From: Aureimonas fodinaquatilis
GTDB lineage: Bacteria > Pseudomonadota > Alphaproteobacteria > Rhizobiales > Rhizobiaceae
Assembly: GCF_008369445.1 (NCBI RefSeq)
Contig: NZ_VTWH01000002.1
Location: 434,001-498,000 of the forward strand
DNA length: 64,000 nt
Direction: 5' to 3'
Shown: piece after piece, positions 31,217-41,158 of the stretch
Position numbering within the stretch: position 1 is the first letter of the stretch
How the letters are laid out: the number at the start of each line of letters is the position of its first letter
Translations under genes and position numbers: made by a program
The notes under the pieces: model-generated
Told to the model about the DNA's origin: nothing
The model's database searches: none
What the model saw: the letters and a program-made list of their open reading frames with translations, nothing else

Positions 31217-31949
31217 TCAATCTGACATAGCGTCAGTTCTGGCGCATGTAACCCGTCGTCCTATCGCTCATCGCGGTTTGCACGACGGAAATGGCAGCGT
31301 GGCAGAAAATTCCGCCTCGGCATTTCGTGCTGCCATAGACGCCGGTTACGCCATTGAGTGCGATGTTCACATCGCCGCCGATGGCGTGCCGGTGGTTTTC
31401 CACGACAATGATCTGCAACGCCTGACAGGGGTGGATGCTCTGGTATCGGGCAAAACGTCGCTGGAACTTGCAAATCTGAAACTGGCCGGGACGGATGACC
31501 GCATCGACACCCTGGCCAACCTGTTGGCAATGACCCGAGGGCGCGTGCCTCTGGTGGTGGAGATCAAGGGAACGGACCAAAAGGCAGACGGCGCCTTTGT
31601 ATCGAATCTGGCACCCGTTCTGGCGGGATATGATGGTCCACTGGCGTTGATGTCTTTCGACCGCTGGCTGATTGAGCAGGCACTGGCCGCGGAACTGCCA
31701 TTTCCTGTGGGTCTGGTAGCAGAAAGCCTGCGGCCGGAATGTCTTGAGCAGCATATGGCGGTTCTGAACCTGGGCTGCTCGTTTGTTTCCTACAATGTCC
31801 ACCACTTGCCAAACATGTTCATTGAACATGTCCGGCAGGATCGCCATTTACCCGTCATATGTTGGACAGTGCGCAATCAGGAAGAAGCAGACCGAAGTCG
31901 ACCCTTTGCAGATCAGATTACTTTTGAAGGGTTTACGCCGCATTCCTAA
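31209..31949 (+). CDS. Glycerophosphodiester phosphodiesterase family protein
   Basis: Such enzymes hydrolyse glycerophosphodiesters to glycerol-3-phosphate and an alcohol. The domain starts with PIAHRGLHDGNGSVAENSAS and AIECDVHIAADGVPVVFHDNDL, giving the His, Glu and Asp metal and catalytic residues. No ATG or GTG exists between the ridA end and the domain. The TTG at 31209, overlapping the ridA stop and preceded by GAGGCGG, is the most likely start (246 residues). A signal peptide is not seen, so it is probably cytoplasmic. Confidence 0.9.
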   Translation: MPDQSDIASVLAHVTRRPIAHRGLHDGNGSVAENSASAFRAAIDAGYAIECDVHIAADGVPVVFHDNDLQRLTGVDALVSGKTSLELANLKLAGTDDRIDTLANLLAMTRGRVPLVVEIKGTDQKADGAFVSNLAPVLAGYDGPLALMSFDRWLIEQALAAELPFPVGLVAESLRPECLEQHMAVLNLGCSFVSYNVHHLPNMFIEHVRQDRHLPVICWTVRNQEEADRSRPFADQITFEGFTPHS

Positions 31950-31967
31950 AGCAATTATGGAATTTAA

Positions 31968-33191
31968 ATGGCCGAAACGACGGACTTAAAAGACGAGTCA
32001 GATCAGCCGACGGCCATTGTCAGGGTTGTCAATTCCATTGATGACATCAGTGCGGAAGCATGGAATGCACTTGCCGGGATCAGTTCCGATCGGGAGGATC
32101 AGTGGCAGGGCAATCCGTTTCTGCACCATGCATTTTTGAAGTCTCTGGAAGATTCCGGTTGTGTCGATGAACGCACCGGCTGGCTGCCGCAGCATCTTCT
32201 GCTGGAGGTAAACGGTCAGCTCTGCGGCGCCGCACCTGCCTATCTGAAAAGCCACAGCCAGGGTGAATATGTGTTTGACCAGGGCTGGGCAGATGCGCTG
32301 GAACGTGCCGGAGTGGACTATTACCCCAAGCTGCAGATATCCGTTCCCTTCACCCCGGCCACGGGGCCGCGACTTCTAACCGGCATCGGAAATGACGCTT
32401 TAAAGCCTCTATTGGCAAGCGCGATCAAAAGCTATGTCACCACAACCGGCGTTTCCTCTGCCCATGCCACATTTCTGGAGCAAGGCGATCTGACAGCCTT
32501 GGTTGAACAGGGTTTTCTGCACCGCATAGACCAGCAGTTTCATTTTCGAAATCTTGGTTACCGCAACTATTCGGAATTTCTTGACAGTCTGGCATCGCGA
32601 AAACGCAAGGCTTTGAAGCGTGAGCGCCGGGAGGCACTGCAGAACGATATTCAGATCGAGTTGCTGACAGGCAAGAGTTTAACCGAGAACGCGTGGGACG
32701 CCTTTTACAGATTCTACATGGATACCGGCAGTCGCAAATGGGGCCGACCCTATCTGAATCGCCAGTTTTTCAGCCTTGTCAGCGAAAGACTGGCGGATCG
32801 TATTCTGCTGGTGATGGCGCGTCGTGACGGCCGCTATATTGCCGGAGCCCTGAATTTTATTGGCGCAGACAGGCTCTACGGCAGATATTGGGGTTGCATC
32901 GAACACCACCCCTATCTGCATTTTGAGCTTTGCTATCATCAAGCCATCGAGTTTGCGCTGGCCAATGGCATCAGCATTGTCGAGGCAGGCGCCCAAGGCG
33001 ACCACAAGCTGGCACGCGGTTACGAGCCGGTAACAACGCATTCCGCTCACTATATTGCCCATCCAGGCTTGAAACAGGCAGTTGCCAATTACCTGGAACG
33101 AGAGCGAAGAGATGTCAGCCGCATCAGCGAATTGCTTGCGGATCATGCGCCATTCCGCAAAAATGGCATCGACGAATCCGGCTCAGGTTGA
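31968..33191 (+). CDS. GNAT-type acyltransferase, DUF482 / peptidoglycan-biosynthesis-like
   Basis: The 407-residue protein matches the DUF482 family (FemAB-like GNAT fold). Motifs include NPFLHHAFLKSLEDSGCV, LPQHLLLEVNGQLCGAAPAYLKSHSQGEYVFDQGWADA shortened here to GEYVFDQGWADA, RKRKALKRERREA and GRYWGCIEHHPYLHFELCYHQ. The biochemical reaction is not known; the FemAB relation suggests amino-acyl transfer to a cell-wall or small-molecule acceptor. It lies 18 bases after the phosphodiesterase gene and before a HIT gene, likely one operon. Confidence 0.85.
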   Translation: MAETTDLKDESDQPTAIVRVVNSIDDISAEAWNALAGISSDREDQWQGNPFLHHAFLKSLEDSGCVDERTGWLPQHLLLEVNGQLCGAAPAYLKSHSQGEYVFDQGWADALERAGVDYYPKLQISVPFTPATGPRLLTGIGNDALKPLLASAIKSYVTTTGVSSAHATFLEQGDLTALVEQGFLHRIDQQFHFRNLGYRNYSEFLDSLASRKRKALKRERREALQNDIQIELLTGKSLTENAWDAFYRFYMDTGSRKWGRPYLNRQFFSLVSERLADRILLVMARRDGRYIAGALNFIGADRLYGRYWGCIEHHPYLHFELCYHQAIEFALANGISIVEAGAQGDHKLARGYEPVTTHSAHYIAHPGLKQAVANYLERERRDVSRISELLADHAPFRKNGIDESGSG

Positions 33192-33217
33192 GAGCTGGTC
33201 AACAGATGGAAAAAGAC

Positions 33218-33649
33218 ATGGCGGCCTATCAGGACGACAATATATTTGCGCGGATTCTGCGGGGTGAAATTCCGAGCATCAAACTTTTTGATCTGCCGGA
33301 AGCCATTGCCATCATGGATGTCATGCCACAGTCTCCGGGGCATTGCCTTGTCATTCCAAAAGCCGCGTCGCGCAACTTGCTGGATGCCGATGGAGAAACG
33401 CTTGCAACTCTGCTGCCGCTGACGTCAAGGCTTGCACGGGCGGTCAAACAGGCCATGCATGCCGACGGAATAGTTGTGAAGCAGTATAATGAGGAACCGG
33501 CGGGCCAAACGGTTTTCCACCTGCATATCCATATAGTGCCAATCTATGCGGGTAAGGACCTGACATCCCACGCTGGAAAAATGGCAGATTTTGGCGAACT
33601 GTCGGCCCAGGCCGACCTTATCCGGACAGCTTTTGAAGCGCCTTCGTGA
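33218..33649 (+). CDS. HIT family nucleotide-binding protein
   Basis: HIT proteins are nucleotide hydrolases or transferases. The catalytic triad motif HLHIHIVP is complete. The conserved start AAYQDDNIFARILRGEIPSIK supports the ATG at 33218 (143 residues); an in-frame ATG at 33206 is also possible. It contains AIMDVMPQSPGHCLVIPK, typical of the bacterial HinT-like group. It is the last gene of the plus-strand group starting at 30749. Confidence 0.92.
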   Translation: MAAYQDDNIFARILRGEIPSIKLFDLPEAIAIMDVMPQSPGHCLVIPKAASRNLLDADGETLATLLPLTSRLARAVKQAMHADGIVVKQYNEEPAGQTVFHLHIHIVPIYAGKDLTSHAGKMADFGELSAQADLIRTAFEAPS

Positions 33650-33653
33650 AAGG

Positions 33654-34019
33654 TCAGATGAGACCAGCCCACCAGGCACCAAATTGCAGCACGCATTGTG
33701 AGGCGATGATTCCCAGAATAACGCTGCGACGAAACAACAGGTAAGCTGCAAAACCGCCTGCCACTGCGCCGACGCGCGCAATCATGGGAATGGCTTCCAA
33801 AGTACCGCCAGGATAGAGCACCAGGCGAGCTATCACCGCCGCCACCAGCGCCGTGGCGATAGCCCGCACAAGCGCAATCGCGGGTGAAGTTTCAGATATC
33901 CGCCCGGACGAAACAACGCCCAGAAAGCGCCAGATATCCGTTGGCAGCCAGCCTGCCAGAAGAATGAACAGGTAAGGCCACCACGGCACGCCATAGCTGA
34001 AAAACGTCCATTCAGTCAT
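33654..34019 (-). CDS. AzlD-family branched-chain amino acid transport protein
   Basis: AzlD is the small partner of AzlC in exporters of branched-chain amino acids or analogues. The 121 residues form about four hydrophobic helices, with the family-like PYLFILLAGWLPTDIWRFLGV near the start. The ATG overlaps the azlC-like stop by four bases, so the pair is co-translated. Confidence 0.85.
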   Translation of the reverse strand: MTEWTFFSYGVPWWPYLFILLAGWLPTDIWRFLGVVSSGRISETSPAIALVRAIATALVAAVIARLVLYPGGTLEAIPMIARVGAVAGGFAAYLLFRRSVILGIIASQCVLQFGAWWAGLI

Positions 34020-34756
34020 GCCGCGGAATCTCGTTTTTCAGCCATTTTCCCGGCGGCAAACGCCAGGATGCCCCCTGCAATGCCTGCCACGAGAATGTCC
34101 AGATCCGGCGCAATCCAATGCGCTATGGGCAACAAGGCCATTCCAATGAATAAACCATATTTTCCAGCATGTTCACGGGCAGAGCCAAACAATGACATGA
34201 GGAAATAGACCGGCGTCAGGAAGGCCAGCGAAGCCGTTACCAGTGGCGGAAACTGACCCAGAAGATGAAAGGCCGATGCGACAACGACCAGATTGAGGAA
34301 ATTCAGCGTCAATGCAAAACCGGCGAAAAACACCAGTCGCTTTTCCCTTGGCGCATAGCGCAGGTTTTCCATCGCAAACACCCAGCATGTAATGGCGATG
34401 AAGTGTGAGAGGACAATCAGTTTCCATTTGCTCGTTTGCGGTGTGCGCAGTTCCGGCATCAGGGAAACGATCATCGGCATAAGCCGCATGGAAGACAGGC
34501 AAACAGCCAGCGCAACGGCAGGCAATGAAAGCCCGGCGGCGATGGAACCCACGATGATGATTTTGGCCGGCAGCGCCCAGATTGAAAACACCATGAAGGT
34601 GGTTTGCATCCAGTCCAGCCCAGCCTCCCGCGCCAGGCCTGTAAAGCCGATCATGGAAATGGTCAGGATAATCGCCGGAACGCTGGCAATGCCCGACATG
34701 CCGCGCAAAAGCCAGTAGAGATTGGAGTTGCTGTCCAGATTGAGACGCGAGAACAC
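34016..34756 (-). CDS. AzlC-family branched-chain amino acid permease
   Basis: AzlC is the large membrane subunit of the AzlCD exporter. The 246-residue protein has many membrane helices, and the ARE AGLD-type motif (FTGLAREAGL), SIWALPAKII and SLRLMPM-like SSMRLMPMI fit the family. The start is a GTG at 34756 without a clear Shine-Dalgarno site; an ATG at 34699 is possible. The substrate is inferred from the family only. Confidence 0.87.
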   Translation of the reverse strand: MFSRLNLDSNSNLYWLLRGMSGIASVPAIILTISMIGFTGLAREAGLDWMQTTFMVFSIWALPAKIIIVGSIAAGLSLPAVALAVCLSSMRLMPMIVSLMPELRTPQTSKWKLIVLSHFIAITCWVFAMENLRYAPREKRLVFFAGFALTLNFLNLVVVASAFHLLGQFPPLVTASLAFLTPVYFLMSLFGSAREHAGKYGLFIGMALLPIAHWIAPDLDILVAGIAGGILAFAAGKMAEKRDSAA

Positions 34757-34866
34757 GGCAATAAAGGTCCGAAGATGCTACAACCAGAGTTAGAGCATTT
34801 TTGTAACCCGATGGAAAGCAGATGCGCGCTGGATTTCAGAATCTTTGCCCGAAGCTCTCACCATGG

Positions 34867-34899
34867 AAAAAGGGCCGGAGACATTGATCTCCGGCCCTT
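34867..34899 (-). terminator. Rho-independent terminator of clpA
   Basis: Perfect 12-bp arms at 34870-34881 and 34888-34899 (AAGGGCCGGAGA and its complement), loop of six, followed on the minus strand by TTTTTCC. It is just after the clpA stop. Confidence 0.88.
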
Positions 34900-34917
34900 G
34901 AGCTGTCAGCGATGCTT

Positions 34918-37413
34918 CTACTCCGGCTTGCGCGGCACCTTCGGCACCGTGCCCGATCGCCGGGACTGTTTGGTCTGCCGGGACTCAGCTTTGGGCGGTG
35001 GTGCCAGAGCAACATCACCGTCATTGTCAAAATCCAGCGCCTCGTCACTGGCCGCCGGCGCTGCCTTGCCTTTGCGTGATTTCGGCTCGGCGTTTTTACG
35101 CGCTTTTGGCAGTGGCTGGTCGGCAATGGCTTCCAGCTTCAGCTCTGCAACGCCGTTTTCACCTTTAGCCACAGTCACTTTCACGGTTCCGCCGCGCTTC
35201 AGCTTGCCAAACAACACCTCGTCCGCCAAAGGCGTTTTGATGTATTTCTGAATGACACGACCCAGCGGGCGTGCACCCATAGTTTCATCATAGCCTTTTT
35301 CAGCCAGCCACTTGATGGCTTCCGGTGCCAGGTCAAACGTAACGCCGCGGTCTGAAAGCTGGGCTTCCAACTGCATGACGAATTTCTGCACAACATCATG
35401 CACTACCGGAGTCGGCAGAGCGCCAAACGGAATTATCGCATCCAGTCGATTGCGAAATTCCGGTGTAAACAACCGATTGATCGCCTCCACATCGTCGCCC
35501 GTGCGACGATTGGTGTGGAAGCCGATTGCCGCCCTTTGGGCTTCAGATGCACCGGCATTGGTGGTCATGATCAATATGACATTGCGAAAATCAATTCGTT
35601 TGCCATTGTGATCGGTCAGCTTGCCGTGATCCATGACCTGCAACAAAATGTTGAACAGGTCTGGATGGGCTTTTTCGATCTCATCCAGCAACAACACGCA
35701 ATGCGGGTGTTGATCCACACCATCTGTCAGCAGACCACCCTGATCGAAACCGACATAGCCGGGCGGCGCGCCGATCAACCGGGAAACGGTATGACGCTCC
35801 ATATATTCCGACATGTCGAAACGCAGCAGCTCGATGCCAAGCGCCGAAGCCAATTGCTTGGCGACTTCGGTTTTACCCACACCCGTCGGTCCGGAGAACA
35901 GATAGCTGCCAATTGGCTTTTCGGGCTCACGCAGCCCGGCACGCGAAAGCTTGATCGCTGATGTCAGACTGTCGATTGCAGCATCCTGGCCATAAACAAC
36001 CCGCTTGAGCTGGGCATCCAGGTTGTGCAAGACCGCTTCATCGTCTTTGGAAACCGATTTGGGCGGAATGCGCGCCATGGTGGCAACGGTAGCCTCGATT
36101 TCCTTGACGCCGATTTGCTTCTTGCGCCGGGATTCCGGCAAAAGCATTTGCGATGCCCCACTTTCGTCAATCACATCAATCGCCTTATCCGGCAATTTGC
36201 GATCGTTGATATAGCGAGCGGACAGTTCAACTGCAGAGCGAATGGCATCATTGGTGAATTTGACGTGGTGGAACTCTTCGAAATACGGCTTCAACCCCTT
36301 CAGGATGGAAACGGCATCTTCAATGCTGGGTTCTTTGACGTCAATTTTCTGGAAACGACGGACCAGCGCCCTGTCCTTCTCGAAGAACTGGCGATACTCT
36401 TTGTAGGTCGTTGATCCAATGCAACGAATGGCCCCGGATGACAAGGCAGGTTTCAACAGGTTGGAAGCGTCCATCGCTCCGCCGGATGTTGCCCCAGCGC
36501 CAATGACGGTGTGAATTTCATCAATGAACAGCACGGCGCCAGGATAATCTTCCAGCTCCTTGACCACCTGTTTCAGACGTTCTTCAAAATCGCCGCGATA
36601 GCGAGTGCCGGCCAGAAGCGTCCCCATATCCAGCGAGAATATGGTGGCATCCGCAAGCACCTCGGGCACGTCGCCCTCAACAATGCGCTTTGCCAAACCT
36701 TCGGCAATTGCCGTTTTGCCCACACCCGGGTCGCCCACATAAAGCGGGTTGTTTTTGGACCGGCGGCAGAGCACCTGGATGGTGCGGTTGATTTCCTCGG
36801 CACGACCAATCAACGGGTCAATGCGCCCGGTTCGCGCTTTTTCGTTCAGGTTTACGCAATAAGCAGTCAGCGCATCCTGCTTTTCCTTACGGCGCCCGTC
36901 CTCATCCTGTGCCTGGCCCATTGTCGATTGCTCGTCCTCGGTTCCGCGAACAGTTCGGCTTTCGGCGCCGCCGGGACGCTTGGAGATTCCATGGGAAATA
37001 AAATTAACCGCATCATAGCGCGTCATTTCCTGCTCCTGCAGGAAAAACGCCGCATGGCTTTCACGTTCAGCGAAAATGGCAACCAGAACGTTTGCGCCGG
37101 TAACCTCATCACGCCCGGATGATTGCACATGAATGACCGCGCGTTGAATAACGCGGTGAAAACCGGCAGTCGGCTTTGAGTCCTCTTCATGACTCGTCAC
37201 CAGATTTGCCAGTTCCGTATCAATATATTCGATCAGGACCCGGCGCAGCGTCACCATATCAACGCTGCAACCGCGCAAGACCGCCGCCGCGTCGCTGTCT
37301 TCCAGCAACGCAAGCAACAAATGCTCCAGCGTTGCGAACTCCTGCTGACGCTCATTGGCGAAGGTCAGAGCCTGATGAAGCGATCTTTCGAGACTTTGGG
37401 AAAATGTCGGCAA
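34918..37413 (-). CDS. clpA: ATP-dependent Clp protease ATP-binding subunit ClpA
   Basis: ClpA unfolds proteins and feeds them to ClpP, with ClpS directing N-degron substrates. The 831-residue protein has two Clp N repeats (1-140), AAA1 with Walker A GDPGVGKT at 227-234, and AAA2 with [15 protein letters not shown] and the [11 protein letters not shown] Walker B. The D2-small domain carries [15 protein letters not shown]. coli ClpA has 758 residues; here about 70 extra C-terminal residues form a basic, Pro/Ala/Lys-rich disordered tail. It lies 8 bases after clpS. Confidence 0.97.
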   Translation of the reverse strand: MPTFSQSLERSLHQALTFANERQQEFATLEHLLLALLEDSDAAAVLRGCSVDMVTLRRVLIEYIDTELANLVTSHEEDSKPTAGFHRVIQRAVIHVQSSGRDEVTGANVLVAIFAERESHAAFFLQEQEMTRYDAVNFISHGISKRPGGAESRTVRGTEDEQSTMGQAQDEDGRRKEKQDALTAYCVNLNEKARTGRIDPLIGRAEEINRTIQVLCRRSKNNPLYVGDPGVGKTAIAEGLAKRIVEGDVPEVLADATIFSLDMGTLLAGTRYRGDFEERLKQVVKELEDYPGAVLFIDEIHTVIGAGATSGGAMDASNLLKPALSSGAIRCIGSTTYKEYRQFFEKDRALVRRFQKIDVKEPSIEDAVSILKGLKPYFEEFHHVKFTNDAIRSAVELSARYINDRKLPDKAIDVIDESGASQMLLPESRRKKQIGVKEIEATVATMARIPPKSVSKDDEAVLHNLDAQLKRVVYGQDAAIDSLTSAIKLSRAGLREPEKPIGSYLFSGPTGVGKTEVAKQLASALGIELLRFDMSEYMERHTVSRLIGAPPGYVGFDQGGLLTDGVDQHPHCVLLLDEIEKAHPDLFNILLQVMDHGKLTDHNGKRIDFRNVILIMTTNAGASEAQRAAIGFHTNRRTGDDVEAINRLFTPEFRNRLDAIIPFGALPTPVVHDVVQKFVMQLEAQLSDRGVTFDLAPEAIKWLAEKGYDETMGARPLGRVIQKYIKTPLADEVLFGKLKRGGTVKVTVAKGENGVAELKLEAIADQPLPKARKNAEPKSRKGKAAPAASDEALDFDNDGDVALAPPPKAESRQTKQSRRSGTVPKVPRKPE

Positions 37414-37421
37414 GTTTCACC

Positions 37422-37793
37422 TCAATTCTTTTCCATCACGCATTGCAGCGGATGCTGATGCTGACGGGCAAAATCCATGACCTGTGTGACCTTGGTTTCC
37501 GCGACCTCATACGTGTAGACACCACATTCACCGACACCATGCTTGTGCACATGCAGCATAATCACCGTCGCTGCCTCCTGATCCTTCTGGAAGAAGCGTT
37601 CCAGCACATGCACGACAAACTCCATAGGAGTGTAATCGTCATTCAGAAGCAACACTCTGTAAAGACTTGGCCGCTGTGTCTTGGTTTTCGTACGCGTAAT
37701 GACAGAGGTGCCGCGATCGGTATCGCCACCATCCTCCTGCCCGGACTGAAGCCGTTGCGGACTGCTATGCCTCTGAATCTGCAATTTGGTCAT
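37422..37793 (-). CDS. clpS: ATP-dependent Clp protease adaptor ClpS
   Basis: ClpS binds N-terminal destabilising residues and hands substrates to ClpA. The core [21 protein letters not shown], the [20 protein letters not shown] segment and HPLQCVMEK are complete. A charged N-terminal arm of about 40 residues precedes it. The ATG at 37793 (GGTGG eight bases upstream, 123 residues) is preferred over the ATG at 37811. Confidence 0.95.
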   Translation of the reverse strand: MTKLQIQRHSSPQRLQSGQEDGGDTDRGTSVITRTKTKTQRPSLYRVLLLNDDYTPMEFVVHVLERFFQKDQEAATVIMLHVHKHGVGECGVYTYEVAETKVTQVMDFARQHQHPLQCVMEKN

Positions 37794-37942
37794 TCTCACT
37801 GCCACCGTCATAGACTGCTATGTAATGGCTGCTGTCGTCATTTTAAGGGAGCTGACGAAACAGCTATTGCATTCAGCCAGGATTTTTTCACCTGATTGAA
37901 GCTTGCGCCGATTTTTCACAAGCGCAAGAGCCAATCGGACAT

Positions 37943-37970
37943 AAAAAAACCCCGACCGGACGGTCGGGGT
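37943..37970 (-). terminator. Rho-independent terminator of the phasin gene
   Basis: Perfect 10-bp arms at 37949-37958 and 37961-37970 (ACCCCGACCG and complement), loop GA, followed on the minus strand by a seven-T run. It is about 60 bases after the phasin stop. Confidence 0.92.
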
Positions 37971-38031
37971 CATTTGACAAAGCCAGGTCAGCCACCCCTG
38001 AAGGTGATCAGGAGACCGCTTGCCTGAAAAA

Positions 38032-38382
38032 TCAGGATGCCTTGAAAGGATCCACATTTTTGAAGCCGGCAAACAGGCCCTCGAAAGGCCTGACGCTTTC
38101 CTTGGCGATTTCGCTGTAGATCTCGCCGACCTTGGTGGCCTGCGACACCCAGTTTTCATATGCCGATTTGGCAAAATCCGACTGCAGCTCAATCACCTTA
38201 TCAAGCGTGCGTGTCTGGCTCAGCTTTTCAAAATGCTGTGCAGACTGCTCGTACGAGCGCTTTGTGAAGTCGGTTGTTTCCGCTGCCAGCTGCTGAAAAC
38301 CCTTGGTTACAGCCGAAACTGACTTCAACGTGCCATCAACAGCTTCTTTGCCAACGCGGCCGGTCTCGTCGATAATGGTCAT
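38032..38382 (-). CDS. Phasin family protein
   Basis: Phasins coat polyhydroxyalkanoate granules or act as small helical stress proteins. The ATG at 38382 with GGGGAG upstream gives 116 residues, almost entirely amphipathic helix without Cys. The typical alphaproteobacterial segments are TKRSYEQSAQHFEKL, DKVIELQSDFAKSAYENW and YSEIAKES. Upstream near 38440-38485 there are repeated TGC/GCA steps (TTGCATTGCACAA, CTGCACTGC) of the kind bound by the phasin repressor PhaR; that link is only an inference. Confidence 0.88.
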   Translation of the reverse strand: MTIIDETGRVGKEAVDGTLKSVSAVTKGFQQLAAETTDFTKRSYEQSAQHFEKLSQTRTLDKVIELQSDFAKSAYENWVSQATKVGEIYSEIAKESVRPFEGLFAGFKNVDPFKAS

Positions 38383-38668
38383 GCTCCACTCCCCATTTTT
38401 ATTACCATCGAAGAAGCCCGTCTTCTTCATTGGCCCCAATATATTGCATTGCACAATTTATTGCAAGTCATGCTGCACTGCGCCAAACTTGACCAATTAC
38501 CGGTTGTTGGTAACCGCCTGAATAATGATTCAATTTGAAGACAAGAAATCAGCAACCATAAACGGATTGGTAAGGCTCCGCGGCTACGGTTGGGGAAGAC
38601 CCGTTGCAAAATTGCCATTCCTTCCGGGGAATCGGCGATTCGCCACTCAAAGCAAGAGAGCCTCAAAC

Positions 38669-40213
38669 GTGCCATCTTTTCGTTTGCGTCTGACATCAGT
38701 CTTCAAAGGTTTCACCCGCTGCATCGGCATTGCGGCTTTAGGTACAGGCCTTGCTCTCGGCTCTATGGGCCAACAGGCTGCTGCCAATGAAAAATACGCG
38801 GCATTCGTTATTGATGCCAACAATGGCAAGGTGCTGTTCAACCGCTATGCGGATGACAAGCGTTACCCTGCCTCGTTGACGAAGATGATGACGCTTTACA
38901 TGATGTTCGAGGCACTTGAGACCGGGCGTGCGAAGCTTTCCACCCCCATGAAGGTTTCGGCCTTTGCCGCTTCTCGCCCGCCGACCAAGCTGGGCGTACG
39001 GGCCGGCAGCACACTGTCCGTGGAAGAGGCCATCTACGGACTTATCACCCGCTCTGCCAACGATGCATCAGCGGTCATTGCAGAATATCTTGGTGGAAGT
39101 GAAGCCCGCTTTGCTGAAATGATGACAGCCAAGGCTCGCGGTCTTGGCATGTCGCGCACCACATTTCGCAACCCGCATGGCCTGCCCAACCCTGGCCAGT
39201 CCACCACCGCACGCGACATGGCAACGCTGGGCATTTCTCTGCGTGAGCATTTCCCGCAGTATTACAAATATTTCTCTGCCTCCTCCTTCAACTTCCGCGG
39301 CCAGACCATTCGCGGACACAATCGCCTGCTGGGCCGTATTGCAGGAGTGGATGGCATCAAAACCGGTTACATCAACGCCTCCGGCTACAATCTTGTATCG
39401 TCCGTTTCCACCGGTAACAAACGGCTGGTTGCCGTGGTCATGGGTGGGCGCACCGGCGCAACACGTGATGCCCATATGGCAGAGCTGATCAAGGAATATC
39501 TGCCGCAGGCAACCACCCGCAAAAGCGGACCTCTGATTGCATCGTGGACACCGGGTGGCAAAGGTGCAGCACCGTCTGCCGGACGTCGCACCGTTGCAGC
39601 CTTGCCAGACAGGGTCCCGGTACCAACCATGCGGGCAGCCTCCATCGATGCCCGGGTTGCCTCTGCCTATGGCTCCAATGCCGCTGGCGCTGTCAACCAG
39701 GCCATCGCAGCCCCGGCCAGCCGCCCAGCTATCGGGCAGGATGCATTGCGCAATGCTCTGAACCAGCGGGCTCCGGCACAGCGCCTGACAGTCCCAACGG
39801 CAAATGCCCTGGCGCCGGAAACTGTTGCGCCATCACCGGCAGCACGTCGGCCTTCCTTGCCAACTGCACCGATACCGCGCGCTTCAATACCCAACGCGCC
39901 ACGGCCACCCGCTGCAATTCCATCGGCCTCGCTGGACGCTCGTCCAACCGGCTCTGTCGCCCAGTCCAGCGGCTGGATGGTGCAGATTGCTTCCACGCCC
40001 GCCAAGTCAACGGCCATTGCGATGTTGAACGAGGCTCGGCAACAGACCGGAAATGTCCTGGCCAATGCGCAGGCGCTGACGGAAGTCGTCTCCAGTGGCC
40101 CCGAAACACTCTATCGCGCACGCTTTGCCGGTTTTTCAACCCAGGCAGAAGCTGATGATGCCTGCACGGCTTTGAGAAGCCGCTCATTCGCCTGTTATTC
40201 AGTCGCTAATTAA
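38669..40213 (+). CDS. D-alanyl-D-alanine carboxypeptidase with C-terminal SPOR domain
   Basis: This is a class A low-molecular-weight penicillin-binding protein (DacA/PBP5-like) that trims peptidoglycan pentapeptides. The GTG at 38669 (AAGAGAG eight bases upstream) is preferred because a signal peptide follows directly, ending near QQAAA-NEKY; an in-frame ATG exists at 38525. The active-site motifs are SLTKMMTLYMMF (Ser nucleophile), SANDASAV and GIKTGYINASG. A long Ala/Pro-rich linker follows, then a SPOR domain (WMVQIASTP to FACYSVAN) that binds septal denuded glycan. This suggests a role at the division site. Confidence 0.92.
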   Translation: MPSFRLRLTSVFKGFTRCIGIAALGTGLALGSMGQQAAANEKYAAFVIDANNGKVLFNRYADDKRYPASLTKMMTLYMMFEALETGRAKLSTPMKVSAFAASRPPTKLGVRAGSTLSVEEAIYGLITRSANDASAVIAEYLGGSEARFAEMMTAKARGLGMSRTTFRNPHGLPNPGQSTTARDMATLGISLREHFPQYYKYFSASSFNFRGQTIRGHNRLLGRIAGVDGIKTGYINASGYNLVSSVSTGNKRLVAVVMGGRTGATRDAHMAELIKEYLPQATTRKSGPLIASWTPGGKGAAPSAGRRTVAALPDRVPVPTMRAASIDARVASAYGSNAAGAVNQAIAAPASRPAIGQDALRNALNQRAPAQRLTVPTANALAPETVAPSPAARRPSLPTAPIPRASIPNAPRPPAAIPSASLDARPTGSVAQSSGWMVQIASTPAKSTAIAMLNEARQQTGNVLANAQALTEVVSSGPETLYRARFAGFSTQAEADDACTALRSRSFACYSVAN

Positions 40214-40256
40214 TTTTTGACCAGTCGCTGCCACTGCCAGATTTAGAGGTCTTATC

Positions 40257-40529
40257 ATGCTGACGGCCGATACAAATTCGCTTACCCAAAAACACAACCA
40301 AGGGTTGAATTCGCCGAAAAATGCGAACTCTTCGTTGTTTTTGCAGGATGCGGCGGAACATTTGAAAGAGCATCGCGACGGCTGGTCACGCCTGCGTGCC
40401 AAAGATCTGGTCAGCCTGCTTCTGTGCCATGGCGCACGGGCCTGGCGCGCATCGCAGCCGGTGGCAAGCATTCGTATACGTGTCGGCTCGCCGCTTGGTG
40501 GCCACTCGGTTTCGCTTAAGCTCAAGTAG
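40257..40529 (+). CDS. Small protein of unknown function
   Basis: This 90-residue ORF has a good ribosome-binding site (AGAGG seven bases before ATG). It starts 43 bases after the carboxypeptidase gene in the same direction. The N-terminal third is polar, the middle has a helix-like stretch (LRAKDLVSLLLCHGARAWRA) and the C-terminus is basic. No domain is recognised. It could be co-transcribed with the upstream gene. Confidence 0.55.
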   Translation: MLTADTNSLTQKHNQGLNSPKNANSSLFLQDAAEHLKEHRDGWSRLRAKDLVSLLLCHGARAWRASQPVASIRIRVGSPLGGHSVSLKLK

Positions 40530-40543
40530 CAATACGGGTTCTG

Positions 40544-40981
40544 TTACAGGAGCCCCAAATCCGCGAGTTCGCGCTGCAGTTGCGGCGGCATGGTGGTTGA
40601 CCAGTCATCCTCGGCCGCGATATCCGGCGGCGCATCTTCCGGCTTCAGGTAACGCCATCCTTGAAAAGGCCTGCGCGGCTGCCAGCGTGTACGAATGAAC
40701 ACCGGATCCAGCACAATACGACAGCGGTCTATTCCCTCGGCATCGACAAATTCGTCCAGCCGCAATATCGGCTGCCGCAATTGCACCTGCCCTTTTATCA
40801 CCCAATAAAGCGAACCGCCGTCCAGAACCTCCGCCGTTCGGCGTGGCGTCATGCGGGTAACGTGGCTCTGCTCGGCAGCTTGGCCAGACCGACGCGCCAG
40901 TTCAAGCCTTTCGGCCACATAGGCCTCAAGGTCTTCAACCGTTTCCACCCCGACACACAACTTTATAATGTGTAAACTCAT
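40544..40981 (-). CDS. DUF1489 family protein
   Basis: The 145-residue protein matches the alphaproteobacterial DUF1489 family: MSLHIIKLCVGVETVEDLE at the start, THVTRMTPRRT-like SHVTRMTPRRTAEV, GSLYWVIKGQVQLRQ and PFQGWRYLKPEDAPPD. The family is of unknown function and probably cytoplasmic. It is convergent with the small ORF at 40257. Confidence 0.88.
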   Translation of the reverse strand: MSLHIIKLCVGVETVEDLEAYVAERLELARRSGQAAEQSHVTRMTPRRTAEVLDGGSLYWVIKGQVQLRQPILRLDEFVDAEGIDRCRIVLDPVFIRTRWQPRRPFQGWRYLKPEDAPPDIAAEDDWSTTMPPQLQRELADLGLL

Positions 40982-41158
40982 GACATGTTCTTGCCGCTGT
41001 GGCCTTCTTCGGTCAAGCCGGTATTGTTAGGGCGCGGAGCATTTCCCGTTGGAACGTTCATGTTTCAACTGCCGGACAATGCGACAATGCGAATTGTGAA
41101 AATGTGTCATCTGATCGACTGATCAGATGACATGCGACAGGCGACCGGGCGGGACGAC

